DNA of 64,000 nucleotides, taken from contig CP021238.1 in NCBI GenBank assembly GCA_002291465.1, positions 3,596,001 through 3,660,000 of the forward strand, read 5' to 3'. The notes under the pieces were generated by a model. That model searched no databases and was not told where the DNA came from. It worked only from the letters and a program-made list of their open reading frames with translations. Below are positions 35,533-46,913 of the stretch, piece after piece; position 1 is the first letter of the stretch, and every line of letters begins with the position of its first letter. The translations under genes and the position numbers were made by a program. The stretch is from Mycobacterium lepraemurium. Its GTDB lineage: Bacteria > Actinomycetota > Actinomycetes > Mycobacteriales > Mycobacteriaceae.

Positions 35533-36807
35533 CTACACCGGGGCAGCCCAGGCCGGGTCGGGCTCGACGACCCGCTCGGTGAGCACCCAGCGGGCGGCGT
35601 CGGTGAGGGTGGCCTCCAGACCGGCCGCCAGCCGGGCCAGGGACGCGGCGCCCTCGGCCACCGCGGACACCTCGACCAGGCGCCCGGTGGCGTCGGCGAT
35701 GGCCTGCAGCCACGCCCCACACGGGTGCCGCCGCCAGTGGCCACGATGCGCGACACCGGCGCGCCGGACAGCTCGATGAGCTGGCGCACCACGAATCCGG
35801 ACGCCTCGTAGGCGGCCCGGCGCAGCGCGGCCGCGTCGTGGGTCAGGTCCAGCGCCTCGAGCACGCCGCGGCGGTCCGGGTCGTGGAACGGGCTGCGCTC
35901 GCCGCGCAGGTAGGGCGCGAACACCGGCACCCGCCCCGGTTGGGCGGATGCCGGATCCGCTTGTGCCACAACGCGATCCACTCATCCGAGGAACAGCCCG
36001 CCGGCATTGCTGGCGCCGCCGATCTGGCTCTTTCCCGGCGTGGTGTGCGGGATGGTCCACAGCCCGGGCATCTGCCGGGCCTGGGAAATGGTGGCCCACA
36101 CGATCAGCGTGGTGCCGCACATCACCAGCACGTCGCCGGCGCGGTCGGCGCCGGCCACGAGCTGTTCGCACAGCGCGTCGATGGCGCCGGTGGCCAGCGC
36201 CGCGCCGCCCGGCAGCTGCCCGACGACGGCGCCCATGCTGTGCACCCGCGGCATCTGCTCGCCGCGCGCGCCGCGCTCGGCGCACGCGGCGGCGTCCCAG
36301 CCGGTCCCGCCGAACAACGGGAAGGCGGTGGCGGCGGTGGCGACGTCGATCACGGCCTGGCCGGCCAGCGCGTGGTTGGCCACCGCGGGCGCCGGCCAGT
36401 AGCCGGCGGGGGCGCGGGCCGCCGTCCAGCGCAGGAACTCGGCGGCCTCGCCCAGCGCGGGCAGCGGCTGGTTTTGCGGGCCGCCCGGGGTGCGGCCCCG
36501 GCCGTCGCCGTAGAGCAGTCCCGGGGTGATCGGCGTGCCGGAGTCGTCGACGGCCGTCATCGACGGCACCATGGCCGCGACCGGCCACCGCCGCGACGCC
36601 GGGCTGGTGCAGCAGTTCGTCCAGGGCGGCCGACGGGCCGCGCCGCCACGCCGACTCGGCGTCGTGCTCGAGCCGGTCGGGTGCCGGTATCCGCAGTTCG
36701 TGCGGGATGCGCACGCGAGCCATGACCCGGCCGTCGGCGTCGGCGGCTAACGCCTTGACCGCGGTGCTGCCGACGTCGATGCCGATTGTGACGTCCTTGC
36801 GTGACAC
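35533..36807 (-). pseudogene. xylB: FGGY carbohydrate kinase (xylulokinase-like), nonsense and frameshifts
   Basis: Sugar kinases of this family phosphorylate xylulose and similar sugars. The GTG at 36807 starts KDVTIGIDVGSTAVKALAAD, the FGGY ATP-binding N-terminus. A frameshift lies near 36570; the next frame reads ITPGLLYGDGRGRTPGGP and VLVMCGTTLIVWATISQA. An in-frame TGA at 35982-35984 (after GGLFLG, probably a former TGG) is followed by VDRVVAQADPASAQPG and FAPYLRGERSPFHDPDRRG. A frameshift after VATGGGTRV (about 35725) puts the end, LQAIADATGRLVEVSAVAEG, in another frame. Three lesions. Syntenic with Rv0729. Confidence 0.82.
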
Positions 36808-36837
36808 GGGCGTCACCGTACGCCAGCATTGGCAGGC

Positions 36838-37801
<964 letters not shown>

Positions 37802-37809
<8 letters not shown>

Positions 37810-38692
37810 GGGACGCACCGACGGCGACACCTGGGGCCCGGCGCAGAGCGTGGGAGCGGCGGCGTCGCAGGGACCCGACGCGCTGCTCGACGATCCGTTG
37901 GCCGAACCGCTGGTGCGGACGGTGGGACTGGATCGGTTCATCCGTATCGTCGACGGCGAGCTCGACTTCCCCGACGACCCGCTGTTCAACCGCCGGGCGC
38001 GGGCCGAGCAGATCACGGTGCGCACCAGGTTCTTCGACGACTTCTTCATCGACGCCACCGAGGGCGGGCTGCGCCAGGCGGTGATCCTGGCCTCCGGCCT
38101 GGACACCCGGGCCTATCGGCTGGCCTGGCCTGCCAGCACGGTGGTCTACGAGATCGACCAGCCGCAGGTCATCGCGTTCAAGACCGACACGCTGGCCAAC
38201 CTCGGCGCGGACCCCACCGCCGAGCGCCGCACCATCAGCATCGACCTGCGCAACGACTGGCCCGCGGCCCTGCGCGAGGGCGGTTTCGACGTCACCCGAC
38301 CGACGGCCTGGAGCGCCGAGGGGCTGTTGCCCTATCTGCCGCCGGAGGCCCAGGACCGGTTGTTCGACAACATCACCGCCCTGTCCGCGCCGGGCAGCCG
38401 GCTGGCCACCGAGCACGTGCCGGACCCCAACGCGTTCTCCGACGAGCGGTTGGCCCGCATCTCGGAGCGCTGGCAGCGTCTCGGTCTCAACCTCAACGCC
38501 GCCGACCTGTTCTACCGGGGCGAGCGCAACGTCGTCGCCGACTACCTCACCGGCAAGGGCTGGCGGGTGACGCCGCATCCGGCCCGACAGTTGTACGCCC
38601 GCAACGGTTTCGAGTTCCCCGAAGACGAGATGAGGGCCACCTTCGGTGAGATGAGCTACGTCGACGCCACCCTCACCGGTGGCCGCGGCTAA
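37802..38692 (+). CDS. TIGR00027-family SAM-dependent methyltransferase, copy 3
   Basis: A 296-residue methyltransferase starting [20 protein letters not shown] at ATG 37802. Compared with its neighbours it lacks about 11 residues after SVGA (the TATMVAAARALA segment) but stays in frame. SAM motif [30 protein letters not shown] and [17 protein letters not shown] are intact. The start overlaps the end of the preceding remnant. Whether the short N-terminus still works is unclear, because this segment is highly conserved in the family. Confidence 0.8.
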
Positions 38693-38703
38693 GGTCGCTC
38701 GCG

Positions 38704-39618
38704 ATGACACGCACGCATGACGACGAGTGGGACCTGGCGTCCAGCGTCGGCGCCACCGCGACGATGGTCGCGGCCGGACGCGCCATGGCGACCAAGGATC
38801 CCCGCGGTCTGATCGACGATCCGTTCGCCGAGCCGCTGGTGCGCGCGGTCGGGGTGGACTTCTTCACCAAGATGATGGACGGCGAGCTCGACCTGGATGC
38901 GATCGAGAACGCCACACCGGTGCGGATTCAGTCGATGGTCAACGGAATGGCGGTGCGCACCAAGTACTTTGACGACTACTTCGTCGACACCACCGACGCC
39001 GGGGTGCGTCAGGTGGTGATCCTGGCCTCCGGCCTGGATTCGCGCGCCTACCGGTTGCCGTGGCCGGCGGGCACGGTGGTCTACGAGATCGACCAGCCGC
39101 GGGTGATCGAATTCAAGAGCAACACGCTGGCCGAGGTCGGCGCCGAGCCCACCGCGACCCGGCGCACCATCCCCATCGATCTGCGCGACGACTGGCCCGC
39201 CGCGCTGAGCGCCGCCGGATTCGATCCGGCCGTGCCGACGGCCTGGCTGGCCGAGGGCCTGCTGATCTATCTGCCGCCGGAGGCCCAGGACCGGCTGTTC
39301 GACAACATCACCGCGCTGTCCGCGCCGGGCAGCACCATCGCCACCGAATTCGTGCCCGGCATCGTGGATTTCGACGCCGAGCGGGTGCGGGAGATGTCCG
39401 GCTCGTTCCGGGAGCACGGCGTCGACATCGACATGGCGTCGCTGGTCTACGCCGGCGAACGCAACCACGTCATCGATTACCTGAACGGCCTCGGGTGGCG
39501 GGCCGCGGGTGTGACCCGCACCGAACTGTTACACCGGCACGGCATCGAGGTGCCCGCCCCCGAGCACGACGACCCGCTCGGCGAGATCATCTTCATCAGC
39601 GCCACACGGACCGGCTAG
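38704..39618 (+). CDS. TIGR00027-family SAM-dependent methyltransferase, copy 4
   Basis: An intact 304-residue paralogue starting [20 protein letters not shown], 11 bases after copy 3. Motifs: [31 protein letters not shown] and [20 protein letters not shown]. The length is that of the family. The stop shares CTAG with the stop of convergent sppA. Methylated substrate unknown. Confidence 0.88.
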   Translation: MTRTHDDEWDLASSVGATATMVAAGRAMATKDPRGLIDDPFAEPLVRAVGVDFFTKMMDGELDLDAIENATPVRIQSMVNGMAVRTKYFDDYFVDTTDAGVRQVVILASGLDSRAYRLPWPAGTVVYEIDQPRVIEFKSNTLAEVGAEPTATRRTIPIDLRDDWPAALSAAGFDPAVPTAWLAEGLLIYLPPEAQDRLFDNITALSAPGSTIATEFVPGIVDFDAERVREMSGSFREHGVDIDMASLVYAGERNHVIDYLNGLGWRAAGVTRTELLHRHGIEVPAPEHDDPLGEIIFISATRTG

Positions 39619-41373
39619 AGCCGCGACGGCCCCAGCCACAGCGCGCTGGCGCCGCTGCAGGATCGCTCGACGTTGTCCAGGATCGCGCCCAGGGTCTTGA
39701 CCGTCAGAGCGCCCAGCGCGTCGGGCAGCGACACCGCCGCCGGTTGCGACGAGGCCCGCGGCCGCAGCACGTCCAGCAGCGAGCCGCCCGGATAGGTGAC
39801 GATACGCACGTCGGCGTCCTCGTCCAGCCCGGCGAGAATCTTGGCCCGCCGCACCGCGATTCGAAAGCCGCCCAGTTCGTCGACCAGCCCCCGCTTGTGG
39901 GCGTCGGCGCCCGTCCAGACCCGGCCCCGGGCCACCCGTTCGACGGCGTCGGTGGTCAGGTTGCGGCCCTCGGCCACCCGGGACACGAAGTGGGCGTACA
40001 CCAGGCCGGCCTCGGCCTCGCAGTGGGCGCGCTGCTCCGGGGTGAACGGCGCGTCGATCGACCACGCGTCGGCATTGGCGTTGGTGCGCACGGTGTCCGA
40101 CCCGACGCCCAGCCGCCCCAGCAGGGCGCGGATCACCAGCTTGCCGGTGATGACGCCGATCGAACCGGTGGTCGTTGCCGGGTTGGCGACGATCGCGTCG
40201 GCGGCCACCGCACACATCGACGCCACCACGGGCTTGCCGCGTTCGCGGGCCCTTTTCACTTCGCGCCAAAGGGTTTCCGATGCGGTGACCGAGCCGCCGG
40301 GGCTGTTAACCCGCAGCACGATCGCCGACACCGCATCGTCGGCGGCGGCCTCCCGCAGCGCCGGCGCGATGGTGTCGCTGCCCACGGTGGCGGCGCCGAA
40401 CGGCAGGAAATGGGGCCCGCCGCGCCCGTCGACGAGGGTGCCGTCGACGTTGATGACCGCCACTGTCGGTGGGCGGCGGCGCCCGGGTAGCGAGGGCACC
40501 GGCGGGGACAGCCGGGACCGGGCCGCGCCGGCGTAGCGCAACACATACAGCCGGGGCGGGCTCAGTGTCCGGTGAAACACCTTGTACACCAACGAGTTTC
40601 ACGATCCGGTCGTACGCCTGGTCGCGGAAGTCGATCCGGTCGGCCAGGCCGGAGTCCAGCGCGTCCTGACGCAGCAGCGGCGCGCGGTCGGCCAGCCCGT
40701 CTAGCGCGTCGGTGTCGAGCTTGCGTGATTCGTCGACCGCCTGCCACACCTGTTCCTGGACGCTGTCCAGCATCCGGGTGACGGCCTCGCGGTGCGCCTC
40801 GGTGAAGCCGTGTTCGGTGAAACGGTTTACCGCGGACTTGTATTCGCCGCGGGCGACGAATTGGGCCTCGATGCCGGCCTTGTCGAGCGCGTCGCGCAGG
40901 AAGGTGGCGTTGCTGGCGAAGCCGATCAGCCCGACGCTGCCGCCGGGCTGCATCCAGATCTCGCCGAACGCCGATGCCAGGTAGTACGACAGCGTGCCCG
41001 GGTAGGTCTCGGCCCAGGCCGGGGACGGCTTGGCGGCGGTGAAGGCGACGATCGCCTCGCGCAGCTCCTGCACCGCGGCCGACGGCGACGACGCAAGCTG
41101 CACCCGGGCGATCAGCCCGGCCACCCGCGGGTCCTCGGCCGCCCGGTGGATGGCGTCCACCGTGTCGCGCAGCGATCCCGGCCGGCTGCCGCCGGTGACG
41201 AGCGCCAGCGGGTCGAAGCCGGACGTCTCCGGCGGCATCGACCGCAGATCCAGCTCGAGCACACAGCCGTTGGGCACGCCGTGATGGCGGGCGGTGTCGA
41301 CGCGCCCGGCCAGGGCACGGATCTCGTCGGCGCCTTTGGACAGGCCGGGTATCGAGGACAGCAAAGCGAACAT
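39615..41373 (-). pseudogene. sppA: Signal peptide peptidase SppA (67-kDa type), frameshifted
   Basis: SppA degrades leftover signal peptides at the membrane using a Ser-Lys dyad. The long form has two S49 domains. The first, from ATG 41373 (MFALLSSIPGLSKGADEIRA), carries the catalytic Lys in RGEYKSAVNRFTE. Near 40598, after DRIVKLV, one base shifts the frame. The second domain, with nucleophile Ser in RVNSPGGSVTASETL, continues in the new frame to the stop at 39615. Both halves are otherwise well preserved, so this is a single recent lesion splitting the dyad between frames. Syntenic with Rv0724. Confidence 0.88.
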
Positions 41374-41411
41374 GTCTGCAGACTACCGACGAACGGCCGT
41401 ACGGTGGTCGG

Positions 41412-42338
41412 GTGAGGTTTTCCATCGCCATCCCCCAGTTCGACTACGACGGCTTCAACGGGGCGGGGCTGCGTTCCTTTTTGACGCGCGCCGAGCAGCT
41501 CGGGTTCGAGGGCGGCTGGGCGCTCGAGCAGATCATCGGTCCGGCGCCGCTGCTGGCGCCACTGGAGCTGCTCGCCTATTGCGCGGCCTGCACCGAGCGG
41601 CTGCGGCTGGGGGTCGCGGTGTTAGTGACGTCGCTGCACGATCCGCTGCAGCTGGCCTCGGCGGTCACCGCCGTGGACCGACTCAGCCACGGCCGGTTGG
41701 ACATTGGCGTCGCACCCGGCGGCGGCACCCGCAAGTTCGCCGCCTTCGGAGTCGACAAGGACACCTTCGTCGCGTATTTCACCGAGGGCCTGAAACTGAT
41801 GAAGGCGGCCTGGTCCGACGACCCGCGGGTGGCGTTTCACGGGCGGTTCCGCGACGTCGACGACCTGCCGATCGCGCCCAAGCCGGTGCAGCGCCCGCAC
41901 CCGCCGATCTGGTTCGGCGGGCCGGCGCCGAAGGCGCTGGCCCGCGCGGTCCGGCACGGCGACGCGTTCATAGGCGCGGGCTCGTCGACCACCGAGGCGT
42001 TCGCCGGGGCGGTGGCCGTGCTGCGACGCGAAGTCGACGAACAGCAAAGGGAACCCGCCGAATTCACGATCGGCAAAAGGGTTTACCTGACGGTCGACGA
42101 CGACGCGGCGCGGGCCCGCGAGCGGGTGCTGGCCGGGCTGGGCCGCATCTACGGGCGGATGCCCGGGATGGCCGACGTGCCGGTGTCCGGCACGCCCGGT
42201 GACGTGGTCCGGGGGCTGCGCGAGGTCATCGCCGCCGGGGCGCAGACGCTGCTACTGAACCCCGTCGGCGCCGATGTCGCGGAGAACCACGAGCAGATGG
42301 AACGCCTTGCCGCGGAAGTGATTCCGCAGCTGAGTTAG
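41412..42338 (+). CDS. Luciferase-like (LLM) F420-type oxidoreductase
   Basis: A 308-residue luciferase-like oxidoreductase from a GTG at 41412. It has the barrel features RFSIAIPQFDYDGFNGAG, LRLGVAVLVTSLHDPLQLAS, HGRLDIGVAPGGGTRKFAAF and PPIWFGGPAPKALARAV. It is longer than the LLM pair at 11392-13130 and only distantly similar. It is divergent from sppA and convergent with rplO, whose stop is 14 bases away. F420 use is a family inference. Intact. Confidence 0.85.
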   Translation: MRFSIAIPQFDYDGFNGAGLRSFLTRAEQLGFEGGWALEQIIGPAPLLAPLELLAYCAACTERLRLGVAVLVTSLHDPLQLASAVTAVDRLSHGRLDIGVAPGGGTRKFAAFGVDKDTFVAYFTEGLKLMKAAWSDDPRVAFHGRFRDVDDLPIAPKPVQRPHPPIWFGGPAPKALARAVRHGDAFIGAGSSTTEAFAGAVAVLRREVDEQQREPAEFTIGKRVYLTVDDDAARARERVLAGLGRIYGRMPGMADVPVSGTPGDVVRGLREVIAAGAQTLLLNPVGADVAENHEQMERLAAEVIPQLS

Positions 42339-42351
42339 CCGCGCGGGCCGA

Positions 42352-42792
42352 CTACAGCTCGGTGACCGAGCCGCCCGCGGCGGTGATCTTTTCGCGTGCG
42401 CTGCCGCTGAACTTGTGCGCGGACACCTCGACCTTGACGGCCAGCTTGCCGCCGCCAAGGACCTTGACCAGCGAGTTGCGCCGGACCGTGCCCTTGGCCA
42501 CCAGCTCGTCCACCCCGACCGAACCGCCTTGCGGAAAAAGGCGATTGATGTCGCCGACGTTGACGATCTCGTACTCGGTGCGGAACCGGTTACGGAATCC
42601 CTTGAGCTTGGGCAGCCGCATGTGTATCGGCATCTGCCCACCCTCGAAGGTCACCGGCACGTTCTTGCGGGCCTTGGTGCCCTTGGTGCCGCGGCCGGCG
42701 GTCTTACCCTTGGAGCCCTCACCGCGGCCGACCCGGGTGCGGGGGGTCTTCGATCCGCGCGCCGGCTTGAGGTCGTGCAGCTTAATCGTCAT
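42352..42792 (-). CDS. rplO: 50S ribosomal protein L15
   Basis: L15 binds 23S rRNA late in 50S assembly. The 146-residue product has the Gly/Lys/Arg-rich N-terminal segment [20 protein letters not shown], then [18 protein letters not shown] and VELDELVAKG-like [20 protein letters not shown]. It overlaps the rpmD stop by four bases. It is the last ribosomal gene of the spc operon; in many relatives secY follows, here after accessory genes. Intact. Confidence 0.97.
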   Translation of the reverse strand: MTIKLHDLKPARGSKTPRTRVGRGEGSKGKTAGRGTKGTKARKNVPVTFEGGQMPIHMRLPKLKGFRNRFRTEYEIVNVGDINRLFPQGGSVGVDELVAKGTVRRNSLVKVLGGGKLAVKVEVSAHKFSGSAREKITAAGGSVTEL

Positions 42793-43004
42793 TTCTTGCT
42801 ACCTCCGGTGCCCGCGGAGCTCGCCTCGGCCGGCGCCACCTCGACGAGGTGGCTGACCACCGCGATCAGACCGCGGGTCTGCGGGTTGTCCTCGCGGATC
42901 ACCGAGTGGCGGATCCGCCGCAGGCCCAGGGTGCGCAGGGACTCGCGCTGCTTCCAGCGGGCTCCGATGGTGCTGCGCACCTGGGTGATCTTCAGTTGAC
43001 TCAT
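42789..43004 (-). CDS. rpmD: 50S ribosomal protein L30
   Basis: A 71-residue L30 starting [20 protein letters not shown], with the conserved [20 protein letters not shown] and [12 protein letters not shown]. The last dozen residues ([11 protein letters not shown]) are a variable tail. It overlaps rpsE upstream and rplO downstream by four bases each, showing tight translational coupling. Intact. Confidence 0.96.
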   Translation of the reverse strand: MSQLKITQVRSTIGARWKQRESLRTLGLRRIRHSVIREDNPQTRGLIAVVSHLVEVAPAEASSAGTGGSKK

Positions 43005-43678
43005 TGCGCCGCAGCCTCTCTCGCCGCCGCCGCACTTGCCAGCGCGTCACTTTCCCGGCGCACCTTGAGCATTCCGGCCGGCGCCACGTCCTCGATGGGC
43101 AGGCCGCGCCGCGCGGCCACCTCCTCGGGCCGCTGCAGCAGCTTGAGCGCGGCGACGGTCGCGTGCACCACGTTGATGGCGTTGTCGCTGCCCAGCGACT
43201 TGGCCAGGATGTCGTGCACCCCGGCGCATTCCAGCACCGCGCGGGCGGCGCCGCCGGCGATCACACCGGTACCCGGGCTGGCCGGGCGCAGCAGCACCAC
43301 GCCGGCGGCCGTCTCGCCCTGCACCGGGTGGGTGATGGTCCCGCGGATCAGCGGCACCCGGAAGAAGCCCTTGCGGGCCTCCTCCACACCCTTGGCGATG
43401 GCGGCGGGAACTTCCTTGGCCTTGCCGTAGCCGACACCGACCATGCCGTTGCCGTCGCCGACGATCACCAGTGCGGTGAAGCTGAATCGCCGACCGCCCT
43501 TGACCACCTTGGAGACCCGGTTGATGGCGACGACACGCTCCAGGTAGTTGCTCTTGTCGCCGTCGCGGCCGCAGCCCCCACGACCGCCGTCGCCGCGCCG
43601 ACCGCGGCTGTCGCGGTCACCGCGCGAGTCGCGGCTGTCGCCGGCGCCCTGTCCGCCGGCCGGCTGCTCCGCCATCAT
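43001..43678 (-). CDS. rpsE: 30S ribosomal protein S5
   Basis: S5 helps maintain decoding accuracy at the mRNA entry site. After a Gly/Arg/Asp-rich N-terminal extension (about 45 residues, unusually with a Cys in [11 protein letters not shown]), the core starts [20 protein letters not shown]. It has [20 protein letters not shown] and [20 protein letters not shown]. Two adjacent ATG codons at 43678 and 43675 could serve; the second gives the usual MAEQ start. Intact. Confidence 0.96.
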   Translation of the reverse strand: MMAEQPAGGQGAGDSRDSRGDRDSRGRRGDGGRGGCGRDGDKSNYLERVVAINRVSKVVKGGRRFSFTALVIVGDGNGMVGVGYGKAKEVPAAIAKGVEEARKGFFRVPLIRGTITHPVQGETAAGVVLLRPASPGTGVIAGGAARAVLECAGVHDILAKSLGSDNAINVVHATVAALKLLQRPEEVAARRGLPIEDVAPAGMLKVRRESDALASAAAAREAAAQ

Positions 43679-43712
43679 GCGGTCCTTCCAGTCGTGTTCA
43701 AGTTCTCGATCA

Positions 43713-44120
43713 TCAGAATTGCAATCCGTTCTCGCGGGCGGCGTCGGCCAGCGCCGCGATCCGTCCGCCGTAGGTGTATCCGCCGCGGTCGAAGACCACG
43801 CTGTCGATACCGGCGGCCTTGGCCCGCTCGGCGATCAACTGGCCGACCCGCACGCTGCGGGCCTTCTTGTCTCCCTGCAGGCTGCGCACGCCGTCCTCGA
43901 TCGACGACGCGGCGGCCACCGTGGTGCCGTTCTCGTCGTTGACCAGTTGCACGTGGATGTGCCGCGCCGACCGGTTGACCGCCAGCCGCGGCCGCTCGGG
44001 AGTACCCGCGATCTTCTTGCGCAGCCGCGCGTGCCGGCGCAGCCGAGAGACGCGCCGGGTCGCGGATACGCTCTGCCCCACCGGCTTTCGCGCGGCGGTG
44101 TCAGCTTGTGTTTGCGCCAT
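43713..44120 (-). CDS. rplR: 50S ribosomal protein L18
   Basis: L18 binds 5S rRNA. The 135-residue product has a slightly long N-terminus ([20 protein letters not shown]) before the conserved [39 protein letters not shown] and [20 protein letters not shown]. It lies between rplF and rpsE in the spc operon. The extra N-terminal dozen residues compared with M. tuberculosis are unlikely to matter. Intact. Confidence 0.96.
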   Translation of the reverse strand: MAQTQADTAARKPVGQSVSATRRVSRLRRHARLRKKIAGTPERPRLAVNRSARHIHVQLVNDENGTTVAAASSIEDGVRSLQGDKKARSVRVGQLIAERAKAAGIDSVVFDRGGYTYGGRIAALADAARENGLQF

Positions 44121-44122
44121 GG

Positions 44123-44662
44123 TTACTTACCTGTCTTTCCGACCTTGCGGCGGATCTGCTCGCCCTCGTAGCGCACGCCCTTGCCCTTGTACGGGTCGGG
44201 GCGGCGCAGGCGGCGGATGTTCGCCGAGATCTGGCCGACCTTCTGCTTGTCGATCCCGCTGATGGAGAACTTCGTCGGGGACTGGACGGCGAAGGTGATG
44301 CCCTCGGGTGCCTCGATCACCACGGGGTGGCTGTAGCCCAGCGCGAACTCGAGGTTGGAGCCCTTGAGCTGCACCCGGTAACCGACGCCGAAGATCTCCA
44401 TCTTGGTGGTGTAGCCCTGGGTCACGCCGGTGACGAGGTTGGACACCAAGGTGCGGGACAGCCCGTGCAGCGAGCGGTTGCGCCGCTCGTCGTTGGGACG
44501 GGTCACCACGATCGCGCCGTCGTCGTTACGCGACACGGTGATCGGCTCGGCGACGGTCAGATCCAGGGTGCCCTTGAGTCCCTTCACCGAGACCTTCTGG
44601 CCGTCGATGGTGACGTCGACGCCGGCGGGGACCGGAACCGGTTGCTTACCAATACGCGACAT
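44123..44662 (-). CDS. rplF: 50S ribosomal protein L6
   Basis: L6 lies near the factor-binding site. The 179-residue protein starts [20 protein letters not shown] and shows the duplicated L6 fold, with [20 protein letters not shown] and the C-terminal signature [20 protein letters not shown]. It is 10 bases from rpsH and two from rplR. Intact. Confidence 0.97.
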   Translation of the reverse strand: MSRIGKQPVPVPAGVDVTIDGQKVSVKGLKGTLDLTVAEPITVSRNDDGAIVVTRPNDERRNRSLHGLSRTLVSNLVTGVTQGYTTKMEIFGVGYRVQLKGSNLEFALGYSHPVVIEAPEGITFAVQSPTKFSISGIDKQKVGQISANIRRLRRPDPYKGKGVRYEGEQIRRKVGKTGK

Positions 44663-44672
44663 GTCTACCCCC

Positions 44673-45071
44673 TCACCACACGTACACGAGGACTTCGCCG
44701 CCCACGCCCTGCCGGGCTGCCTGGCGATCGGTGAGCAGGCCCGAGGAGGTGGAGATGATCGCCACGCCCAGGCCGCCCAGAACGCGCGGCAGGTTGGTGG
44801 ATTTCGCGTACACCCGCAAACCGGGCTTGGACACGCGGCGCAAGCCGGCGATGCTGCGCTCCCGGCTCGGGCCGTACTTGAGCTGAACGATCAGCGACTT
44901 GCCGACCCGGGCGTCCTCGGTCCGGAAGTCGCTGATGTAACCCTCGTTCTTGAGGATCTGGGCGATGTTGGCCTTGAGCTTGGAGTGCGGCAACGTCACC
45001 TCGTCGTGATACGCCGAATTGGCGTTGCGCAGACGGGTCAAGAAGTCTGCGATCGGGTCCGTCATAGTCAT
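44673..45071 (-). CDS. rpsH: 30S ribosomal protein S8
   Basis: S8 binds the central domain of 16S rRNA and in many bacteria represses its own operon. The 132-residue product starts [20 protein letters not shown] and has the signature [20 protein letters not shown] and [20 protein letters not shown]. It lies between rpsN and rplF. Intact. Confidence 0.97.
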   Translation of the reverse strand: MTMTDPIADFLTRLRNANSAYHDEVTLPHSKLKANIAQILKNEGYISDFRTEDARVGKSLIVQLKYGPSRERSIAGLRRVSKPGLRVYAKSTNLPRVLGGLGVAIISTSSGLLTDRQAARQGVGGEVLVYVW

Positions 45072-45091
45072 GGTTTAGCCCCTGTGTCCCG

Positions 45092-45277
45092 TCACCAGCT
45101 ACTCTTCTGCACGCCGGGCAGCTCGCCCGCATGCGCCATCTCGCGCAGGCAGATCCTGCACAGACCGAATTTGCGGAAGACCGCGCGCGGCCGGCCGCAC
45201 TTGTTGCAGCGTGTGTAGCCGCGCACCGCGAACTTCGGCTTGCGTGCGGCCTTGTTGACCAGTGCCTTCTTTGCCAT
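45092..45277 (-). CDS. rpsN: 30S ribosomal protein S14 type Z
   Basis: A 61-residue zinc-binding S14. The CxxC...CxxC ligands are in [20 protein letters not shown] and RICLRE. It starts [20 protein letters not shown] at ATG 45277, four bases after rplE; a longer open frame upstream is not S14. This is the housekeeping form, matching the zinc-binding L36 in the alpha operon. Intact. Confidence 0.96.
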
Positions 45278-45281
45278 CTGC

Positions 45282-45845
45282 TCAGTTCTCCTTGAAGGGA
45301 AAGCCGAGGGCCCGCAACAGCGCTCGTCCTTCGTCGTCAGTCGTCGCCGAGGTGACGACGTTGATGCCCATGCCGCGGACCCGGTCGATCTTGTCCACGT
45401 CGATCTCGTGAAACACCGACTGCTCGGCCAGCCCGAAGGTGTAGTTGCCGACACCGTCGAACTGCTTGGGCGAGAGCCCGCGGAAGTCGCGAATACGAGG
45501 CAGCGCGATCGAGGTGAGCCGGTCGAGGAACTCCCACATCCGGTCCTCGCGCAGGGTGACCCGGGCGCCGATCGGCATGCCCTCACGCAGCTTGAACTGC
45601 GCGATGGACTTGCGCGCCCGGCGGATTTCGGGCCGTTGCCCGGTGATCAGCGCCAGGTCGTTGACGGCGCCGTTGATCAGCTTCGCGTCGCGCGACGCCT
45701 CACCGATGCCCATGTTGACCACGACCTTGGTCACCGTCGGGATCTGCATGACGTTGGCGTATCCGAACTTCTGCTGCAGCGAATCGCGAATCTCGTTGCG
45801 GTAGCGCTCTTTCAGGCGCGGCTGAACTTTCTCTGTCGTGGTCAT
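45282..45845 (-). CDS. rplE: 50S ribosomal protein L5
   Basis: L5 carries 5S rRNA into the 50S subunit and contacts P-site tRNA. The 187-residue product starts [20 protein letters not shown] at ATG 45845. Longer upstream frames lack similarity. It contains [40 protein letters not shown] and [20 protein letters not shown]. It lies one base after rplX. Intact. Confidence 0.97.
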
Positions 45846-45846
45846 C

Positions 45847-46164
45847 TCAGATGTCCTTGCCGTTGCGCTTGGAGATACGGACGCGCTTGCCGGTCTCCTC
45901 GTCGAGGCGGTAGCCGACCCGGGCTGGCTTGCCGTCGGAGTCGACCACCATGACGTTGGAGACGTGGATGGGCGCTTCCTGGGTGACGATGCCACCGGAC
46001 TGGGCGCCGCGCTGGTTGGTCGAGATCGCGGTGTGCTTCTTGATCCGGTTGACGCCCTCGACCAGGACGCGCTCGCGGTCCGGGTAGGCCTTGAGCACCT
46101 TGCCCTTGGCGCCCTTGTCTTTGCCGGCGACGACCAGGACGGTGTCGCCTTTGCGGACCTTCAT
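45847..46164 (-). CDS. rplX: 50S ribosomal protein L24
   Basis: L24 initiates 50S assembly with 23S rRNA. A 105-residue KOW-domain protein starting [20 protein letters not shown], with [20 protein letters not shown] and the C-terminal [20 protein letters not shown]. It begins directly after the rplN stop. Intact. Confidence 0.97.
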   Translation of the reverse strand: MKVRKGDTVLVVAGKDKGAKGKVLKAYPDRERVLVEGVNRIKKHTAISTNQRGAQSGGIVTQEAPIHVSNVMVVDSDGKPARVGYRLDEETGKRVRISKRNGKDI

Positions 46165-46533
46165 TTACAACACCTCCGGGGCGAGCGAGATGATCTTCAT
46201 GAACCGCTTCTCGCGCAGTTCCCGGCCGACCGGCCCGAAGATGCGCGTCCCGCGCGGGTCGTTGTCGGGCTTTATGATCACCGCGGCGTTCTCGTCGAAC
46301 TTGATGTAGCTGCCGTCGGGACGCCTGCGCTCCTTGACGGTGCGCACCACGACGGCCTTGACGACGTCCCCTCGCTTGACGTTGCCGCCGGGGATGGCGT
46401 CCTTGACGGTGGCGACGATGACGTCACCGATTCCGGCGTAGCGTCGCGACGAACCGCCGAGCACACGGATGCACAAGATCTCCTTGGCGCCGGTGTTGTC
46501 GGCGACCTTCAGCCGCGATTCCTGCTGAATCAC
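46165..46533 (-). CDS. rplN: 50S ribosomal protein L14
   Basis: L14 sits at the subunit interface. The 122-residue product starts [20 protein letters not shown] and has the signature [20 protein letters not shown] and [20 protein letters not shown]. It opens the spc operon. In this genome it is separated from rpsQ by about 8.4 kb of decayed accessory genes, so it must rely on its own promoter. Intact. Confidence 0.97.
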
Positions 46534-46705
46534 TCGATCTCCTGACCTGGTTGCGTGTACACGGCAGGAGAACCCACCGAAGTGGGCATTCGGCGAGCAT
46601 CACCCACCAAAAACCTGACGTGCGCGGTCTTGCAAAGCGGTTAGTCACCGAAGGGCACGCGGGGCCGATTCGTACCGGCCGAGGTCTGCCCAAGGCAACC
46701 CCTAG

Positions 46706-46734
46706 AGTTTAGGGGACGATCAGCTCAGAGCCAA
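46706..46734 (-). promoter_or_regulatory. Candidate promoter of the rplN (spc) operon
   Basis: On the minus strand TTGGCT (46734-46729) and TAAACT (46711-46706) are spaced by 17 bases, a fair SigA-type match. The start of transcription would fall about 165 bases before rplN. A short inverted repeat (CCCCTA/TAGGGG, 46699-46715) overlaps the -10. The remainder of the 380-base gap between rplN and the HNH pseudogene (46534-46913) shows no gene. Confidence 0.45.
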
Positions 46735-46913
46735 ATTCCGGGTGCAGGGCTCTCAGCCGGCGAGATTTCGCAGCTAGAGCAGCTAGAACGGCGGCGGATC
46801 GGCGTCGGGTCCATGGCCGGCCGGCCAGGACTGGCTCGCCGCAGGGGCCGGCCGAGTTGCCCGGGCCACCCGGGCGACGCAGTTTTGGCCGCGGGTGCGC
46901 CGGCGGGTGGGCA

